Made by a program: the position numbers and the translations under genes. A model generated the notes under the pieces. That model was not told where the DNA came from. It did no database searches and saw nothing but the letters and a program-made list of their open reading frames with translations. Positions 55,248 to 64,000 of a DNA stretch of 64,000 nucleotides are shown here, piece by piece. Position 1 is the stretch's first letter. Each line of letters starts with the position of its first letter. The stretch comes from Pseudomonas pergaminensis (lineage in GTDB: Bacteria > Pseudomonadota > Gammaproteobacteria > Pseudomonadales > Pseudomonadaceae), in the NCBI RefSeq assembly GCF_024112395.2, contig NZ_CP078013.2, forward strand, positions 6,232,501 to 6,296,500. Reading direction: 5' to 3'.

Positions 55248-56624
55248 ATGTCGGTACCCCCGCGTGCCGTTCAGCTTAACGAAGCGAACGCGTTCCTTAA
55301 GGATCATCCTGAGGTTCTGTACGTAGACCTTCTAATTGCGGATATGAATGGTGTGGTGCGCGGCAAGCGCATCGAACGCACCAGCCTCCACAAGGTTTAC
55401 GAGAAGGGCATTAACCTGCCTGCCTCTTTATTTGCCCTGGATATCAACGGCTCTACGGTGGAAAGCACCGGCCTGGGCCTGGACATCGGTGATGCTGACC
55501 GAATCTGTTATCCAATCCCCGACACCCTGTGCAATGAACCTTGGCAAAAGCGCCCTACCGCGCAATTGCTGATGACCATGCACGAACTTGAAGGTGAACC
55601 TTTCTTCGCCGATCCGCGCGAAGTGCTCCGCCAAGTTGTAAGCAAATTTGACGACCTCGGTCTGACCATCTGCGCCGCCTTCGAGCTTGAGTTCTACCTG
55701 ATCGACCAGGAGAACGTGAACGGCCGCCCACAACCGCCCCGCTCGCCGATCTCCGGCAAACGCCCGCACTCGACACAGGTCTACCTGATCGACGACCTCG
55801 ACGAATATGTCGACTGTCTCCAGGACATTCTGGAAGGGGCAAAAGAGCAAGGCATCCCGGCCGACGCCATCGTCAAGGAAAGTGCCCCGGCGCAGTTCGA
55901 AGTGAACCTGCACCACGTGGCCGACCCGATCAAGGCTTGCGACTACGCAGTACTGCTCAAGCGCCTGATCAAGAACATCGCCTACGACCATGAGATGGAC
56001 ACCACCTTCATGGCCAAGCCTTACCCAGGCCAGGCAGGCAACGGTTTGCACGTGCACATCTCGATCCTGGACAAAGACGGCAAGAACATCTTTGCCAGCG
56101 AGGATCCCGAGCAGAACGCCGCATTGCGTCACGCGATCGGCGGTGTGCTCGAGACCCTACCCGCTCAAATGGCGTTCCTGTGCCCCAACGTCAACTCCTA
56201 CCGCCGTTTCGGCGCACAGTTCTACGTGCCGAACTCGCCGTGCTGGGGCCTGGACAACCGCACCGTGGCGATTCGCGTACCGACCGGCTCGTCCGATGCG
56301 GTCCGTATCGAACACCGCGTTGCCGGTGCCGACGCCAACCCTTACCTGCTGATGGCTTCGGTCCTGGCAGGCGTGCACCACGGCCTGACCAATAAGATCG
56401 AGCCGAATGCACCGGTGGAAGGCAACAGCTACGAGCAAAACGAGCAAAGCCTGCCGAACAACCTGCGCGATGCATTGCGCGAGTTGGACGACAGCGAGGT
56501 GATGGCCAAGTACATCGATCCTAAATACATCGATATCTTCGTCGCCTGTAAGGAAAGTGAGCTGGAAGAGTTTGAACACTCCATCTCCGACCTTGAGTAC
56601 AACTGGTACTTGCATACCGTGTAA
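55248..56624 (+). CDS. spuI: glutamate-polyamine ligase (glutamine-synthetase-like)
   Basis: A 458-aa paralogue of SpuB, catalysing ATP-dependent gamma-glutamylation of polyamines. Glutamates in AAFELEFYLID and KESAPAQFEVNLHHVADP, the histidine in GNGLHVHISILD, and the C-terminal RVPTGSSDAVRIEHRVAGAD identify the fold. Starts MSVPPRAVQLNEANAFLKDH. Placed divergently from spuB as in other pseudomonads. A strong terminator lies downstream. Confidence 0.92.
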   Translation: MSVPPRAVQLNEANAFLKDHPEVLYVDLLIADMNGVVRGKRIERTSLHKVYEKGINLPASLFALDINGSTVESTGLGLDIGDADRICYPIPDTLCNEPWQKRPTAQLLMTMHELEGEPFFADPREVLRQVVSKFDDLGLTICAAFELEFYLIDQENVNGRPQPPRSPISGKRPHSTQVYLIDDLDEYVDCLQDILEGAKEQGIPADAIVKESAPAQFEVNLHHVADPIKACDYAVLLKRLIKNIAYDHEMDTTFMAKPYPGQAGNGLHVHISILDKDGKNIFASEDPEQNAALRHAIGGVLETLPAQMAFLCPNVNSYRRFGAQFYVPNSPCWGLDNRTVAIRVPTGSSDAVRIEHRVAGADANPYLLMASVLAGVHHGLTNKIEPNAPVEGNSYEQNEQSLPNNLRDALRELDDSEVMAKYIDPKYIDIFVACKESELEEFEHSISDLEYNWYLHTV

Positions 56625-56641
56625 GCGGTTGCTGCCGTAAC

Positions 56642-56793
56642 TGTGGTGAGCGGGCTTGCTGTGGTGAGCGGGCTTGCCCCGCGCTGGGTGGCGAAGCCGC
56701 CCTAAAACCAGACGCCGCATTCTGCCTGACAGAATGCGGCGTTTTTATTGGGGCCGCTTCGCAGCCCAGCGCGGGGCAAGCCCGCTCACCACA
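56642..56793. repeat. long composite REP inverted repeat containing a terminator
   Basis: Outer arms GTGGTGAGCGGGCTTGCCCC and GGGGCAAGCCCGCTCACCAC match the composite repeat at 14.0 kb. The first 18 bases of the left arm are duplicated in tandem (56643-56660 and 56661-56678). The centre holds a perfect terminator hairpin. Confidence 0.85.
56712..56747. terminator. rho-independent terminator after spuI
   Basis: ACGCCGCATTCTG pairs with CAGAATGCGGCGT (13 bp, 5-base loop) followed by TTTT. It lies about 90 bp after the spuI stop, inside the composite REP repeat. Confidence 0.93.
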
Positions 56794-56865
56794 AAAGCCC
56801 CCGCCCTAGGTATGGATCCTCCCCAGGCTCTGCGTACAATGCTCCCTGCCTTGTAGGAGACTTCC

Positions 56866-57495
56866 ATGACCACCCGCCCCGCCGCCCCTCGCAAACCCCG
56901 CGCCCGCAGCCAGGCCCGGATCGACGCGATCCTCGACGCCGCCCGCACCTTGCTGGCCGCCGAAGGCGTGGCAGGTTTGTCGATCTACAGCGTGGCCGAG
57001 CGTGCGCAGATTCCACCGTCATCGGTGTATCACTTCTTCGCCAGCGTACCGGCCTTGCTGGAGGCACTCACGGCAGACGTCCACGCGGCCTTCCGGGCAG
57101 CGATCCAGGCACCCATCGAGCACGAGTCACTCAAGCACTGGCGCGACCTGTCCTGCATCGTCGAGCAACGCATGCTCTCCATCTACGACCAGGATGCCGC
57201 CGCACGCCAGTTGATCCTGGCCCAGCACGGGCTCACTGAAGTGACCCAGGCGGATCGCCAGCATGATCTGGAGTTGGGGAACTTGATGCTGGAGGTGTTC
57301 AATCGCCACTTTGAAGTGCCGACACTGCCCAGCGATGTAGACGTGTTTGCCCTGGCGTTGGAACTGAGCGACCGCGTGTATGCGCGCTCGGTGCATCAGC
57401 ATGGGCTGATCACACCGCGCATGGCGGATGAAGGGATGCGGGTGTTTGACGCGTATGTGGGGCTTTATTTGCCGCCCTATCTGCCCAAGCGCTGA
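56866..57495 (+). CDS. TetR-family regulator
   Basis: A 209-aa TetR-type protein. The N-terminal helix-turn-helix is LSIYSVAERAQIPPSSVYHF with the preceding helix IDAILDAARTLLAAEGV. A strong TAGGAG precedes the ATG. It lies between the spu block and the ssu operon and could serve either. P. aeruginosa has the TetR regulator AguR at a similar place near agmatine genes, but no agmatine genes are visible here, so I leave the target open. Confidence 0.85.
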   Translation: MTTRPAAPRKPRARSQARIDAILDAARTLLAAEGVAGLSIYSVAERAQIPPSSVYHFFASVPALLEALTADVHAAFRAAIQAPIEHESLKHWRDLSCIVEQRMLSIYDQDAAARQLILAQHGLTEVTQADRQHDLELGNLMLEVFNRHFEVPTLPSDVDVFALALELSDRVYARSVHQHGLITPRMADEGMRVFDAYVGLYLPPYLPKR

Positions 57496-57520
57496 TTTCT
57501 TGAGAGACAGGGATGGCCTC

Positions 57521-57592
57521 ATCGGGGGCAAGCCCCCTCCCACATGTTGACCGCGCCGTCTATCAAATGTGGGAGGGGGCTTGCCCCCGATG
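57521..57592. repeat. REPIN-type inverted repeat (GGGGGC arms)
   Basis: ATCGGGGGCAAGCCCCCTCC faces GGAGGGGGCTTGCCCCCGAT, an exact pair about 30 bp apart. It lies between convergent tetR and ssuF. Confidence 0.92.
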
Positions 57593-57608
57593 GCGACCTC
57601 AAGAACGA

Positions 57609-57824
57609 TCACAACTTGGCAATCGATACCTCGGTGGATTTAACGAAGGCAATCACTTCGCTGCCAATCACCAGCTCCAGCTCTTTGACCGAACGGGTGG
57701 TGATCACGGACGTCACGATGCCGGACGCCGTCTGCACGTCGATTTCCGACAGCACGTCGCCTTCGACGATTTCCTTGATGGTGCCTTTGAACTGGTTACG
57801 CACGTTGATGGCTTTAATAGTCAT
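57609..57824 (-). CDS. ssuF: molybdopterin-binding TOBE protein
   Basis: A 71-aa single Mop/TOBE domain: MTIKAINVRNQFKGTIKEIV, SEIDVQTASGIVTSVITTRS and ELVIGSEVIAFVKSTEVSI. It is the small protein SsuF found at the end of Pseudomonas ssu operons and needed for sulfonate use by an unclear mechanism. About 105 bp separate it from ssuB. Confidence 0.92.
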   Translation of the reverse strand: MTIKAINVRNQFKGTIKEIVEGDVLSEIDVQTASGIVTSVITTRSVKELELVIGSEVIAFVKSTEVSIAKL

Positions 57825-57847
57825 ACGATTTCTCCTCGGGTCGAAAT

Positions 57848-57932
57848 AGCTGCAAGTTGTTAGCTATAAGCTGCAAGTAAAAGCGCATTGCTTTCCCTTA
57901 CAGCTTGAGGCTGGAAGCTTGCCGCTGCTTTA
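57848..57932. repeat. inverted repeat of a second family (AGCTGCAAG arms)
   Basis: AGCTGCAAGTTGTTAGCTAT at the left and CTTACAGCTTGAGGCTGGAA with GCTTGCCGCTGC at the right form imperfect inverted arms. The sequence type differs from the GGGAGC REPs in this window. It fills the ssuF-ssuB gap. Confidence 0.55.
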
Positions 57933-58736
57933 TTGCGCCCAACGCAATTGCGTAGGCAGCGGTGAAACAGGTTCGGGTTCCGGCGGTGTGCCGGGCAACG
58001 ACAGCACACGGTTGAGCACTTCGGCTTCCAGCGCGGCCAATCGATGCGAGCCCCGGGCACGCGGGCGCGGTAGGTCGACGATGAGGTCCAGGCCGATTTC
58101 GCCGTCTTCAATCAGGATGACGCGGTCGGCAATCGCCACGGCTTCGCTGACGTCGTGGGTCACCAGCAACACGGTGAAACCGTGCTTCTGCCACAGGTTT
58201 TCGATCAGTTGCTGCATCTCGATGCGGGTCAAGGCATCCAGTGCGCCCAGCGGCTCATCCAGCAGCAGCAAGCGCGGTTGGTGGATCAGCGCACGGGCCA
58301 GGGCCACGCGTTGCTTCTGCCCGCCGGACAGCGCCGCTGGCCATTCATTGGCGCGTTCGGCCAGGCCGACCGCTTCCAGAGCCTCCAGCGCCTTGGGGCG
58401 CCAGTTGCCTTTAAGACCCAGGCCAACGTTGTCGATGATCTTTTTCCACTGCAACAAGCGCGCTTCCTGGAACATCAACCGCGTGTCTTCAATGGCTTCG
58501 CTCAGCGGTGCGGAACCGGCCAACAGCTCGCCGCCGCTGGCCTTGTCCAGGCCGGCCAACAGGCGCAGCAAGGTGCTTTTACCACAACCACTGCGACCGA
58601 CCACCGCGACGAATTGGCCGGCCGGAATGTGCAGGTCGATGTCCTTGAGCACTTCGCGCGCGCCAAAGGCCTTGCGCAACTTGCGTACCGCCAGGGGAAT
58701 GCCCTTGAGCAGGCGCGGGGGTTGTTGAGCTGTCAT
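57930..58736 (-). CDS. ssuB: alkanesulfonate ABC transporter ATP-binding protein
   Basis: Cytosolic ATPase of 268 aa. Walker A is [18 protein letters not shown], signature [16 protein letters not shown], Walker [13 protein letters not shown], and switch VTHDVSEAV. The ATG at 58736 overlaps the ssuC stop as ATGA, so I use it rather than the earlier in-frame start 16 codons upstream. Confidence 0.95.
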   Translation of the reverse strand: MTAQQPPRLLKGIPLAVRKLRKAFGAREVLKDIDLHIPAGQFVAVVGRSGCGKSTLLRLLAGLDKASGGELLAGSAPLSEAIEDTRLMFQEARLLQWKKIIDNVGLGLKGNWRPKALEALEAVGLAERANEWPAALSGGQKQRVALARALIHQPRLLLLDEPLGALDALTRIEMQQLIENLWQKHGFTVLLVTHDVSEAVAIADRVILIEDGEIGLDLIVDLPRPRARGSHRLAALEAEVLNRVLSLPGTPPEPEPVSPLPTQLRWAQ

Positions 58737-59521
58737 GCCGCACCTCCTTTGTTCACTTGATACGCCGGGTGCCAGCGCAGCCACACACGCTCCAGACCGC
58801 GAGCGGCCAGGTCGGCGAGTTTGCCGAGGATGGCGTACATGACGATGGCCAACACCACCACATCGGTTTGCAGGAATTCACGGGCGTTCATCGCCAGGTA
58901 GCCGATGCCCGAACTGGCGGAGATGGTTTCCGCCACGATCAGCGTCAGCCACATGAAGCCCAGGGCAAAGCGCACGCCCACCAGGATCGACGGCAGCGCA
59001 CCCGGCAGGATCACCTGGCGGAACAGGCTGAACCCGGACAAGCCATAGCTGCGCGACATTTCCACCAGCGCCGGGTCGACGTTGCGAATGCCGTGGTAGG
59101 TGTTGAGGTAAATCGGAAACAGCGTGCCGAGGGCGACCAGGAAAATCTTCGCCGTCTCGTCAATGCCGAACCACAGGATCACCAGGGGAATCAGCGCCAA
59201 GTGCGGCACGTTACGGATCATCTGCACCGAGCTGTCCAGCAGGCGTTCGCCCCACTTCGACAGGCCGGTGATAAAGCCCAGTGCCAGGCCGATGCTGCCA
59301 CCGATCAGGAAACCCAGGCCGGCACGCCAGCCGCTGATGGCCAGGTGGGTCCAGATTTCGCCGCTGGCGACCAGGTTGATGCCGGCTTCAATCACTGCGC
59401 TGGGGGCCGGCAGGATCCGGGTGGACAACCAGCCCGCCGACACCGACAACTGCCACACCGCCAGCAATAGAACCGGCAGTACCCAGGGCGCCACACGGTG
59501 GCTTAGTTTTTCATAGTTCAT
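58733..59521 (-). CDS. ssuC: alkanesulfonate ABC transporter permease
   Basis: Inner-membrane permease of 262 aa. Multiple hydrophobic segments are visible, with the EAA-like loop [20 protein letters not shown] and the conserved [20 protein letters not shown]. It lies 9 bp after ssuD and overlaps ssuB. Confidence 0.95.
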   Translation of the reverse strand: MNYEKLSHRVAPWVLPVLLLAVWQLSVSAGWLSTRILPAPSAVIEAGINLVASGEIWTHLAISGWRAGLGFLIGGSIGLALGFITGLSKWGERLLDSSVQMIRNVPHLALIPLVILWFGIDETAKIFLVALGTLFPIYLNTYHGIRNVDPALVEMSRSYGLSGFSLFRQVILPGALPSILVGVRFALGFMWLTLIVAETISASSGIGYLAMNAREFLQTDVVVLAIVMYAILGKLADLAARGLERVWLRWHPAYQVNKGGAA

Positions 59522-59530
59522 GGCGCTGCC

Positions 59531-60679
59531 TCAGCTCTGTGACGCAGCTTTGGGAAGGATGTCGTTGGCGACCATCTCGCCGAACGGGCTCACGTAGCCG
59601 GCGCTTTTCGGCAGCTCGGGACGTTCGATATCCAAGTGGGGGAACAGCAGCTCTGCGACGCGATACGACTCTTCCAAGTGTGGATAACCGGAGAAGATAA
59701 AGGTGTCGATGCCCAGCGCTGCGTACTCCTTCACGCGCGCTGCTACGGTTGGGCCATCGCCCACCAGCGCGGTACCCGCACCGCCGCGGACCAGGCCGAC
59801 GCCGGCCCACAGGTTGGGGCTGACTTCGAGGTTGTCGCGGTTGCCACCATGCAAGGCAGCCATGCGTTGCTGGCCGACGGAATCGAAACGCGCCAGGGAG
59901 GCCTGGGCACGGGCGATGGTGTCGTCGTCCAGATGGGAGATCAGTTTGTCGGCGGCTTTCCACGCTTCATCGTTGGTTTCACGCACGATGACATGCAGGC
60001 GAATCCCGAAGCGCACGGTGCGCCCGAGTTTCGCGGCCTTGGCGCGCACCTGTTCGATTTTCTCCGCGACGGCCGCCGGCGGCTCGCCCCAGGTCAGCAC
60101 CATTTCCACCTGTTCGGCTGCCAGGTCCTGGGCCGCTTCGGAAGAACCGCCGAAGTACAGCGGTGGACGCGGTTGCTGGATCGGCGGGTAAAGCAGCTTG
60201 GCGCCTTTGACGCTGATGTGTTCGCCGTCGTAATCCACGGTTTCGCCTTCCAGCACACGGCGCCAGATACGGGTGAATTCCACCGAGGCCTGGTAGCGCT
60301 CTTCATGGCTGAGGAACAAGCCATCGCCGGCCAATTCCTCCGGATCACCCCCGGTGACCAGGTTGAACAGCGCACGGCCACCGGACAAGCGGTCAAGGGT
60401 CGCAGCCTGTCGCGCCGCTACCGTCGGGGAAATGATCCCAGGGCGCAGCGCGACTAGGAATTTCAGACGCTGGGTCACGGGGATCAGCGAGGCGGCCACC
60501 AGCCACGAATCTTCACAAGAGCGACCGGTGGGAATCAGCACCCCGCCGAAACCCAGGCGGTCAGCGGCTTGGGCCACTTGCTGCAGGTAACCGTGGTCAA
60601 CGGCGCGAGCGCCTTCGGCGGTGCCAAGGTAATGGCCGTCGCCGTGGGTAGGCAGGAACCAGAAAATATTGAGGCTCAT
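59531..60679 (-). CDS. ssuD: FMNH2-dependent alkanesulfonate monooxygenase
   Basis: Cleaves alkanesulfonates to an aldehyde and sulfite with reduced FMN supplied by SsuE. The 382 aa belong to the luciferase-like family; [20 protein letters not shown] is the standard SsuD N-terminus and [20 protein letters not shown] lies in the barrel. AGGAGA precedes the ATG. It is between ssuA and ssuC. Confidence 0.97.
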   Translation of the reverse strand: MSLNIFWFLPTHGDGHYLGTAEGARAVDHGYLQQVAQAADRLGFGGVLIPTGRSCEDSWLVAASLIPVTQRLKFLVALRPGIISPTVAARQAATLDRLSGGRALFNLVTGGDPEELAGDGLFLSHEERYQASVEFTRIWRRVLEGETVDYDGEHISVKGAKLLYPPIQQPRPPLYFGGSSEAAQDLAAEQVEMVLTWGEPPAAVAEKIEQVRAKAAKLGRTVRFGIRLHVIVRETNDEAWKAADKLISHLDDDTIARAQASLARFDSVGQQRMAALHGGNRDNLEVSPNLWAGVGLVRGGAGTALVGDGPTVAARVKEYAALGIDTFIFSGYPHLEESYRVAELLFPHLDIERPELPKSAGYVSPFGEMVANDILPKAASQS

Positions 60680-60704
60680 GGAGTTGTCTCCTGAAGAAGT
60701 CGGA

Positions 60705-61673
60705 TTACGGCGCTTTGGCCACGGCGGCGGGTGGCGTCCAGATCACGTCCTTGATGTTCAAGGGCTTGGGGATCAATTTGAGTTGGTAGAAGCTGTCGGC
60801 GATTTTCTGCTGGGCCGCCACCACTTCCGGGGTCAGGAACAGTGCGCCGTAGCCTTGGCGTTTCACCGAGGTCAGGGTGATGTCAGCCGGCAGGCCGAGC
60901 AGCGGCGCTACTTGTTCAGTCACTTCCTGTGGGTTGGCCTTGGACCATTCGCCCACGGCGCGCACTTCTTCGATCAGGGCCTTGACCACTTCCGGATGCT
61001 TTTCAGCGTACGGCTTGGTTGCCAGGTAAAACTGGTGGTTATCGGCAATGCCGGTGCCGTCACGCAGGGTGCGGGCTTGCAGTTGTTTCTCGGCGGCGGC
61101 CTGATACGGGTCCCAGATCACCCAGGCATCCACGCTGCCACGTTCGAAGGCGGCGCGGGCATCGGCGGGCGGCAGGAACACGGTCTGCACGTCGGTGTAT
61201 CTCAGGCCGGCATCTTCCAGGGCACGTACCAACAGGTAGTGCACGTTGGAGCCTTTGTTGAGCACGACTTTCTTGCCTTTGAGCTCGGCCACGGATTTGA
61301 TCGGCGAATCTTTCGGCACCAGGATCGCTTCGCTGGTCGGTGCTGGCGGCTCGTAGGCCACGTAGACCAGGTCGGCGCCGGCTGCCTGGGCGAAGACCGG
61401 CGGGGTTTCGCCTGTGACGCCGAAGTCGATCGAGCCGACGTTCAGGCCTTCAAGCAATTGCGGGCCGCCAGGAAACTCGGTCCACTGCACGTTCACGCCC
61501 TGGGCCGCCAGGCGTTTTTCCAGGGTGCCCTTGGCCTTGAGCAGCACCAGCGTGCCGTACTTCTGATACCCGATCCGCAGGGTCTCGGCCGCTTGAGCTT
61601 GAACAATGGCGCCGAAGGACACAGCCGCAGCAAACAGTGCGACCAGACCACGACGCAAGATGACAGTGCGCAT
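60705..61673 (-). CDS. ssuA: sulfonate ABC transporter periplasmic binding protein
   Basis: Periplasmic aliphatic-sulfonate-binding protein of 322 aa. Start [20 protein letters not shown] at 61673; the signal peptide ends near QAQA, followed by [20 protein letters not shown]. The open frame runs 38 codons further upstream but without a plausible signal. It follows ssuE in the operon. Confidence 0.93.
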   Translation of the reverse strand: MRTVILRRGLVALFAAAVSFGAIVQAQAAETLRIGYQKYGTLVLLKAKGTLEKRLAAQGVNVQWTEFPGGPQLLEGLNVGSIDFGVTGETPPVFAQAAGADLVYVAYEPPAPTSEAILVPKDSPIKSVAELKGKKVVLNKGSNVHYLLVRALEDAGLRYTDVQTVFLPPADARAAFERGSVDAWVIWDPYQAAAEKQLQARTLRDGTGIADNHQFYLATKPYAEKHPEVVKALIEEVRAVGEWSKANPQEVTEQVAPLLGLPADITLTSVKRQGYGALFLTPEVVAAQQKIADSFYQLKLIPKPLNIKDVIWTPPAAVAKAP

Positions 61674-61767
61674 GGCGCTCTCTCCAAATAATGCGATGAG
61701 GGGGTTGGCTGCACCTGCTTGGCCGTTGGCGGCTGAGTAAGGTGAGTTTTTTACATTTCGGTGTGGC

Positions 61768-62361
61768 TTAAATGCTCCAGCGAGCACTCAACAAACGTTC
61801 ATTCAACACATGGGGGTCCAGCGGTTTCGGGCGACGGGCCATGGCGCCGTAAAGCGTTTCCAGGGCCTCGTGCAAACGGTGTTCGAGCACCGGCACCAGT
61901 TGCGCCTGGGCGCTGCCCTCGCCATAAGCAATCTGGCTGTCTTCGGCAAAGATGCCGTGCAGCAATTCCTGGGCTTTCAGCGCCGACAGCACCGGCTTCA
62001 ACGCGTAGTCCACCGCCAGCATGTGGGCGATGCTGCCGCCGGTGGCCATTGGCAATACGATCTTGTGCGCCAGGGCGCGCTCGGGCAGCAGGTCCAGCAC
62101 CGTTTTCAGCGCGCCGGAGAACGACGCCTTGTACACCGGCGTAGCGATCACCAGGCCGTCCGCGTTAGCCACTTGTTGCAGCAGGTCGATGACCTTGGGG
62201 CTGTCGAAGCGCGCGTGCAGCAAGTCCTCCGCCGGGAAGTCCCGTATCTGGTAACTCACCACTTCTACGCCTTTGTCTTGCAACCACTGACGGGTTTTAT
62301 CCAGCAACACCCCGGAGCGGGAACGCTGGCTGGGACTGCCTCCAAGTGTTACGACCAACAT
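61768..62361 (-). CDS. ssuE: NADPH-dependent FMN reductase
   Basis: Flavin reductase of 197 aa that supplies FMNH2 to SsuD. Flavodoxin-like start [40 protein letters not shown] is the FMN-binding region, and the inserted tyrosine of the pi-helix is in [22 protein letters not shown] precedes the ATG. First gene of ssuEADCB; the upstream region is AT-rich. Confidence 0.95.
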   Translation of the reverse strand: MLVVTLGGSPSQRSRSGVLLDKTRQWLQDKGVEVVSYQIRDFPAEDLLHARFDSPKVIDLLQQVANADGLVIATPVYKASFSGALKTVLDLLPERALAHKIVLPMATGGSIAHMLAVDYALKPVLSALKAQELLHGIFAEDSQIAYGEGSAQAQLVPVLEHRLHEALETLYGAMARRPKPLDPHVLNERLLSARWSI

Positions 62362-62424
62362 GCAGGAATTCCTTGAGCAGGTGTCGGCGGTTCGCTGTGT
62401 GGCGATGGCGCCAAGATGGAACAG

Positions 62425-62510
62425 ACCTTATCAGCAGATTTATATATCTTTAAATCTTATTTTTTCATGTGTTTATTCTTTAAATGCATATGCGAGCGAT
62501 CAAATCCCAG
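62425..62510 (-). promoter_or_regulatory. AT-rich upstream region of the ssu operon with a TTTATTCTTT element
   Basis: A run of about 85 AT-rich bases upstream of ssuE. It contains TTTATTCTTT on the plus strand at 62472-62481. The inverse of this ten-mer occurs upstream of lsfA at 63376-63385. It could be a sulfur-regulator site or a promoter UP-element; the call is by eye. Confidence 0.45.
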
Positions 62511-62513
62511 GCG

Positions 62514-62539
62514 AAAAAAAAGGCCGTGAAAACGGCCTG
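62514..62539 (-). terminator. rho-independent terminator after lsfA
   Basis: On the minus strand AGGCCGT and ACGGCCT pair with a TTTC loop and are followed by eight or more T. It lies downstream of lsfA and insulates the ssu operon from it. Confidence 0.92.
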
Positions 62540-62598
62540 AAAACCCCTGCTATGTGATTCGGTTTACATCTCAATGCTGTGGTACATGCACCGCCGCC

Positions 62599-62666
62599 AT
62601 CGCGGGCAAGCCCAGCTCCCACAGTTGACCGTATTCCCCTGGGGGAGCCGGGCTTGCCCGCGATGG
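62599..62666. repeat. REPIN-type inverted repeat with unequal arms
   Basis: CATCGCGGGCAAGCCCAGCT faces GGAGCCGGGCTTGCCCGCGA, about 24 bp apart. It lies just after the lsfA stop. Confidence 0.85.
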
Positions 62667-62677
62667 CGATTTCAGCA

Positions 62678-63316
62678 TCAACGATTGGGCTGAGGGGTCA
62701 GCCGCAGGTACGGCTTCACCGCCCGGTAACCCTTCGGAAAGCGTTTCTTGATCTCGTCCTCATCCTTGAGCGACGGCACGATCACCACCTCGTCACCGTC
62801 CTGCCAGTTGGCGGGTGTGGCAACCTTGTGGTTGTCGGTCAGTTGCAGCGAGTCGATGACCCGCAGGATTTCGTGGAAGTTGCGCCCGGTGCTGGCCGGG
62901 TAGGTGATGGTCAGGCGGATCTTCTTGTTCGGATCGATGACGAACAAGGAACGCACGGTGAGGGTGTCACTGGCGTTGGGGTGGATCAGGTCATACAGGT
63001 CAGACACCTTGCGATCGGCGTCGGCCAGGATCGGGAAATTGACGACGGTGTTCTGAGTTTCGTTGATGTCTTCGATCCACTTGTGGTGCGAGTCCACAGG
63101 GTCCACCGACAGGGCGATGGCCTTGACGCCACGCTGGGCGAATTCGTCCTTGAGCTTGGCGGTGAAGCCCAACTCGGTGGTGCACACCGGGGTGAAGTCC
63201 GCCGGGTGGGAAAACAACACACCCCAGCTATCGCCCAGCCATTCGTGGAAACGAATCTTGCCGGCGCTGGAATCCTGTTCGAAGTCGGGGGCGATATCGC
63301 CCAGTCTTAGGCTCAT
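62678..63316 (-). CDS. lsfA: 1-Cys peroxiredoxin
   Basis: Sulfur-regulated peroxidase of 212 aa (Prx6 group). The peroxidatic cysteine is Cys45 in SHPADFTPVCTTELG; the conserved arginine and the long C-terminus (PANWQDGDEVVIVPSL) fit the 1-Cys type. It sits upstream of ssu as in other pseudomonads. The N-terminus is MSLRLGDIAPDFEQDSSAGK. Confidence 0.95.
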   Translation of the reverse strand: MSLRLGDIAPDFEQDSSAGKIRFHEWLGDSWGVLFSHPADFTPVCTTELGFTAKLKDEFAQRGVKAIALSVDPVDSHHKWIEDINETQNTVVNFPILADADRKVSDLYDLIHPNASDTLTVRSLFVIDPNKKIRLTITYPASTGRNFHEILRVIDSLQLTDNHKVATPANWQDGDEVVIVPSLKDEDEIKKRFPKGYRAVKPYLRLTPQPNR

Positions 63317-63607
63317 GGTGTGGCTCCTGGTGAGTGCTTATGGAGCCCACTGTGCATGCATTGCGGATTATTTAAAAAGAATAAATATCGATTTATCTAG
63401 ACGATAAAGGAATATTAAAAATCTGTTCATTGGACGTATTCGAAGGCGAGGAGCACCATCGCTTCCAAGGTTCGAGAAGGCCTTGAGACGCTGTACACAG
63501 AGGGGTTCAGGAAGGGCCTGCGGGGGTTTGGCCCGACTTGAAAGCAAGACACCTTGCCCGGTGTTGCACCGGGCAAGGTTTTGCACACTTACAACAGCTT
63601 CACGCTA
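63317..63607. other. intergenic region between lsfA and the porin gene
   Basis: Holds an AT-rich lsfA upstream region with AAAGAATAAA at 63376-63385 and the porin terminator at its right end. The small open frame at 63368-63586 on the minus strand shows no family features or ribosome site and is rejected. Confidence 0.6.
63551..63583. terminator. hairpin terminator downstream of the porin gene
   Basis: ACCTTGCCCGGTG (63551-63563) pairs perfectly with CACCGGGCAAGGT (63567-63579) with a three-base loop. A T run follows on the plus strand; on the minus strand, the direction of the porin gene, the T tail is weak. Confidence 0.8.
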
Positions 63608-64000
63608 CTAGAACAGTGGCAGCGAGTAGCTGACGATCAGACGGTTTTCGTCTTGGTTACGCTGGCCAGGAATGTCGTTGCGCCACATTGCGTTTTTCCA
63701 TGCCACACCGACGTTCTTCAACGGACCTTCTGGTACGACGTAGGCAACAGTGATGTCACGTTCCCACTCGTTCCCGCCGTCGCCATTGACAGCACGTTGC
63801 GGCCGGGTCGAACCGACGTTACCGCGGGTGTCGATATTGTCACCACGCAGGTAGACCACACCGGCGGTCAAACCTGGTACGCCAACCTTGGCAAAGTCGT
63901 AGGCGTAGCGAGCTTGCCAGGTACGTTCACCGGCACGGGCGAACTTGGCAATCTGCATGTCGGTGGTCAGGTAAGCCGACGAACCGTCGCCTTGGTTCAA
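63608..64000 (-). CDS. OprD-family outer-membrane porin (C-terminal part)
   Basis: The last ~130 residues of an outer-membrane beta-barrel; the rest lies beyond the right edge. WQARYAYDFAKVGVPGLTAG, YLRGDNIDTRGN and WERDITVAYVVPEGPLKNVG show the alternating strands of OprD C-termini, and the protein ends YSLPLF with the terminal phenylalanine required for barrel assembly. The substrate cannot be told from this part. Confidence 0.88.
   Translation of the reverse strand: MNQGDGSSAYLTTDMQIAKFARAGERTWQARYAYDFAKVGVPGLTAGVVYLRGDNIDTRGNVGSTRPQRAVNGDGGNEWERDITVAYVVPEGPLKNVGVAWKNAMWRNDIPGQRNQDENRLIVSYSLPLF

Noticed and set aside
63368..63586. A 72-codon minus-strand frame between the porin and lsfA genes
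   Set aside because: It overlaps the terminator hairpin and AT-rich promoter; no recognisable protein features.

Overview
This 64-kb window is chromosomal DNA of a fluorescent Pseudomonas, most likely the P. fluorescens group. The protein sequences are typical of that group. The order rpiA, ilvA, two DUF2269 genes, histidinol-phosphatase, rppH, ptsP, NRDE gene, TSUP gene, lgt, thyA, the spu polyamine block and the ssu/lsfA block are familiar Pseudomonas arrangements. About nineteen intergenic inverted repeats of the Pseudomonas REP/REPIN type (arms like GTGGGAGCGGGCTTGCTCGC) are scattered through it. I saw no rRNA, tRNA, CRISPR array or prophage. Most of the window is core genome; the only mobile element is one IS110-family insertion.

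Layout. 0-1.4 kb: FecR/FecI surface-signalling pair, FecR running off the left edge. 1.5-8.2 kb: phosphorylcholine phosphatase, cystine symporter, folA, a DUF2868/DUF3482 membrane-GTPase pair and a small duplicated EF-hand-like protein. 8.3-15 kb: phosphonate cluster (PhnZ-type HD oxygenase, FAD oxidoreductase, three-gene ABC importer, LysR regulator). 15-17.9 kb: cadA and divergent cadR sharing a MerR-type promoter. 18-28.4 kb: thyA, lgt, TSUP transporter, NRDE protein, ptsP, rppH, HAD phosphatase, DUF2269 pair, ilvA, rpiA. 28.5-29.8 kb: the IS110-like element, inserted inside a REPIN, with a frameshifted recombinase and a readable bridge-RNA locus. 29.8-42.8 kb: two SdiA-regulated paralogues, FAH hydrolase, D-2-hydroxyglutarate dehydrogenase divergent from serA, DUF4399, a half-size solute-binding protein, DUF523, a 2OG oxygenase, DUF2059, a hydrolase, a thioredoxin-like protein and a HacB-type acylase. 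42.9-46.1 kb: two AraC-type regulators, a carboxymuconolactone-decarboxylase-like protein and an HD hydrolase. 46.2-56.6 kb: polyamine uptake and catabolism (spuI divergent from spuBCDEFGH). 56.9-63.3 kb: TetR regulator, sulfonate operon ssuEADCB plus ssuF, and peroxiredoxin lsfA. 63.6-64 kb: C-terminal end of an OprD-type porin.

How the genes work together. SpuDEFGH import putrescine and spermidine, and SpuI/SpuB/SpuC start their gamma-glutamylation and transamination. SsuABC import alkanesulfonates, SsuE supplies FMNH2 and SsuD releases sulfite; LsfA is the sulfur-starvation peroxiredoxin usually found beside them. SerA generates D-2-hydroxyglutarate as a by-product, which the divergent dehydrogenase can recycle. 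The phosphonate cluster pairs import with oxidative C-P cleavage, but the usual hydroxylase PhnY is absent.

The most unusual structure is the IS110-like element. Its left end folds into two stem-loops whose internal-loop sequences match the element's own junction and the REP sequence it sits in. This fits the published bridge-RNA logic and explains its position in a REPIN.
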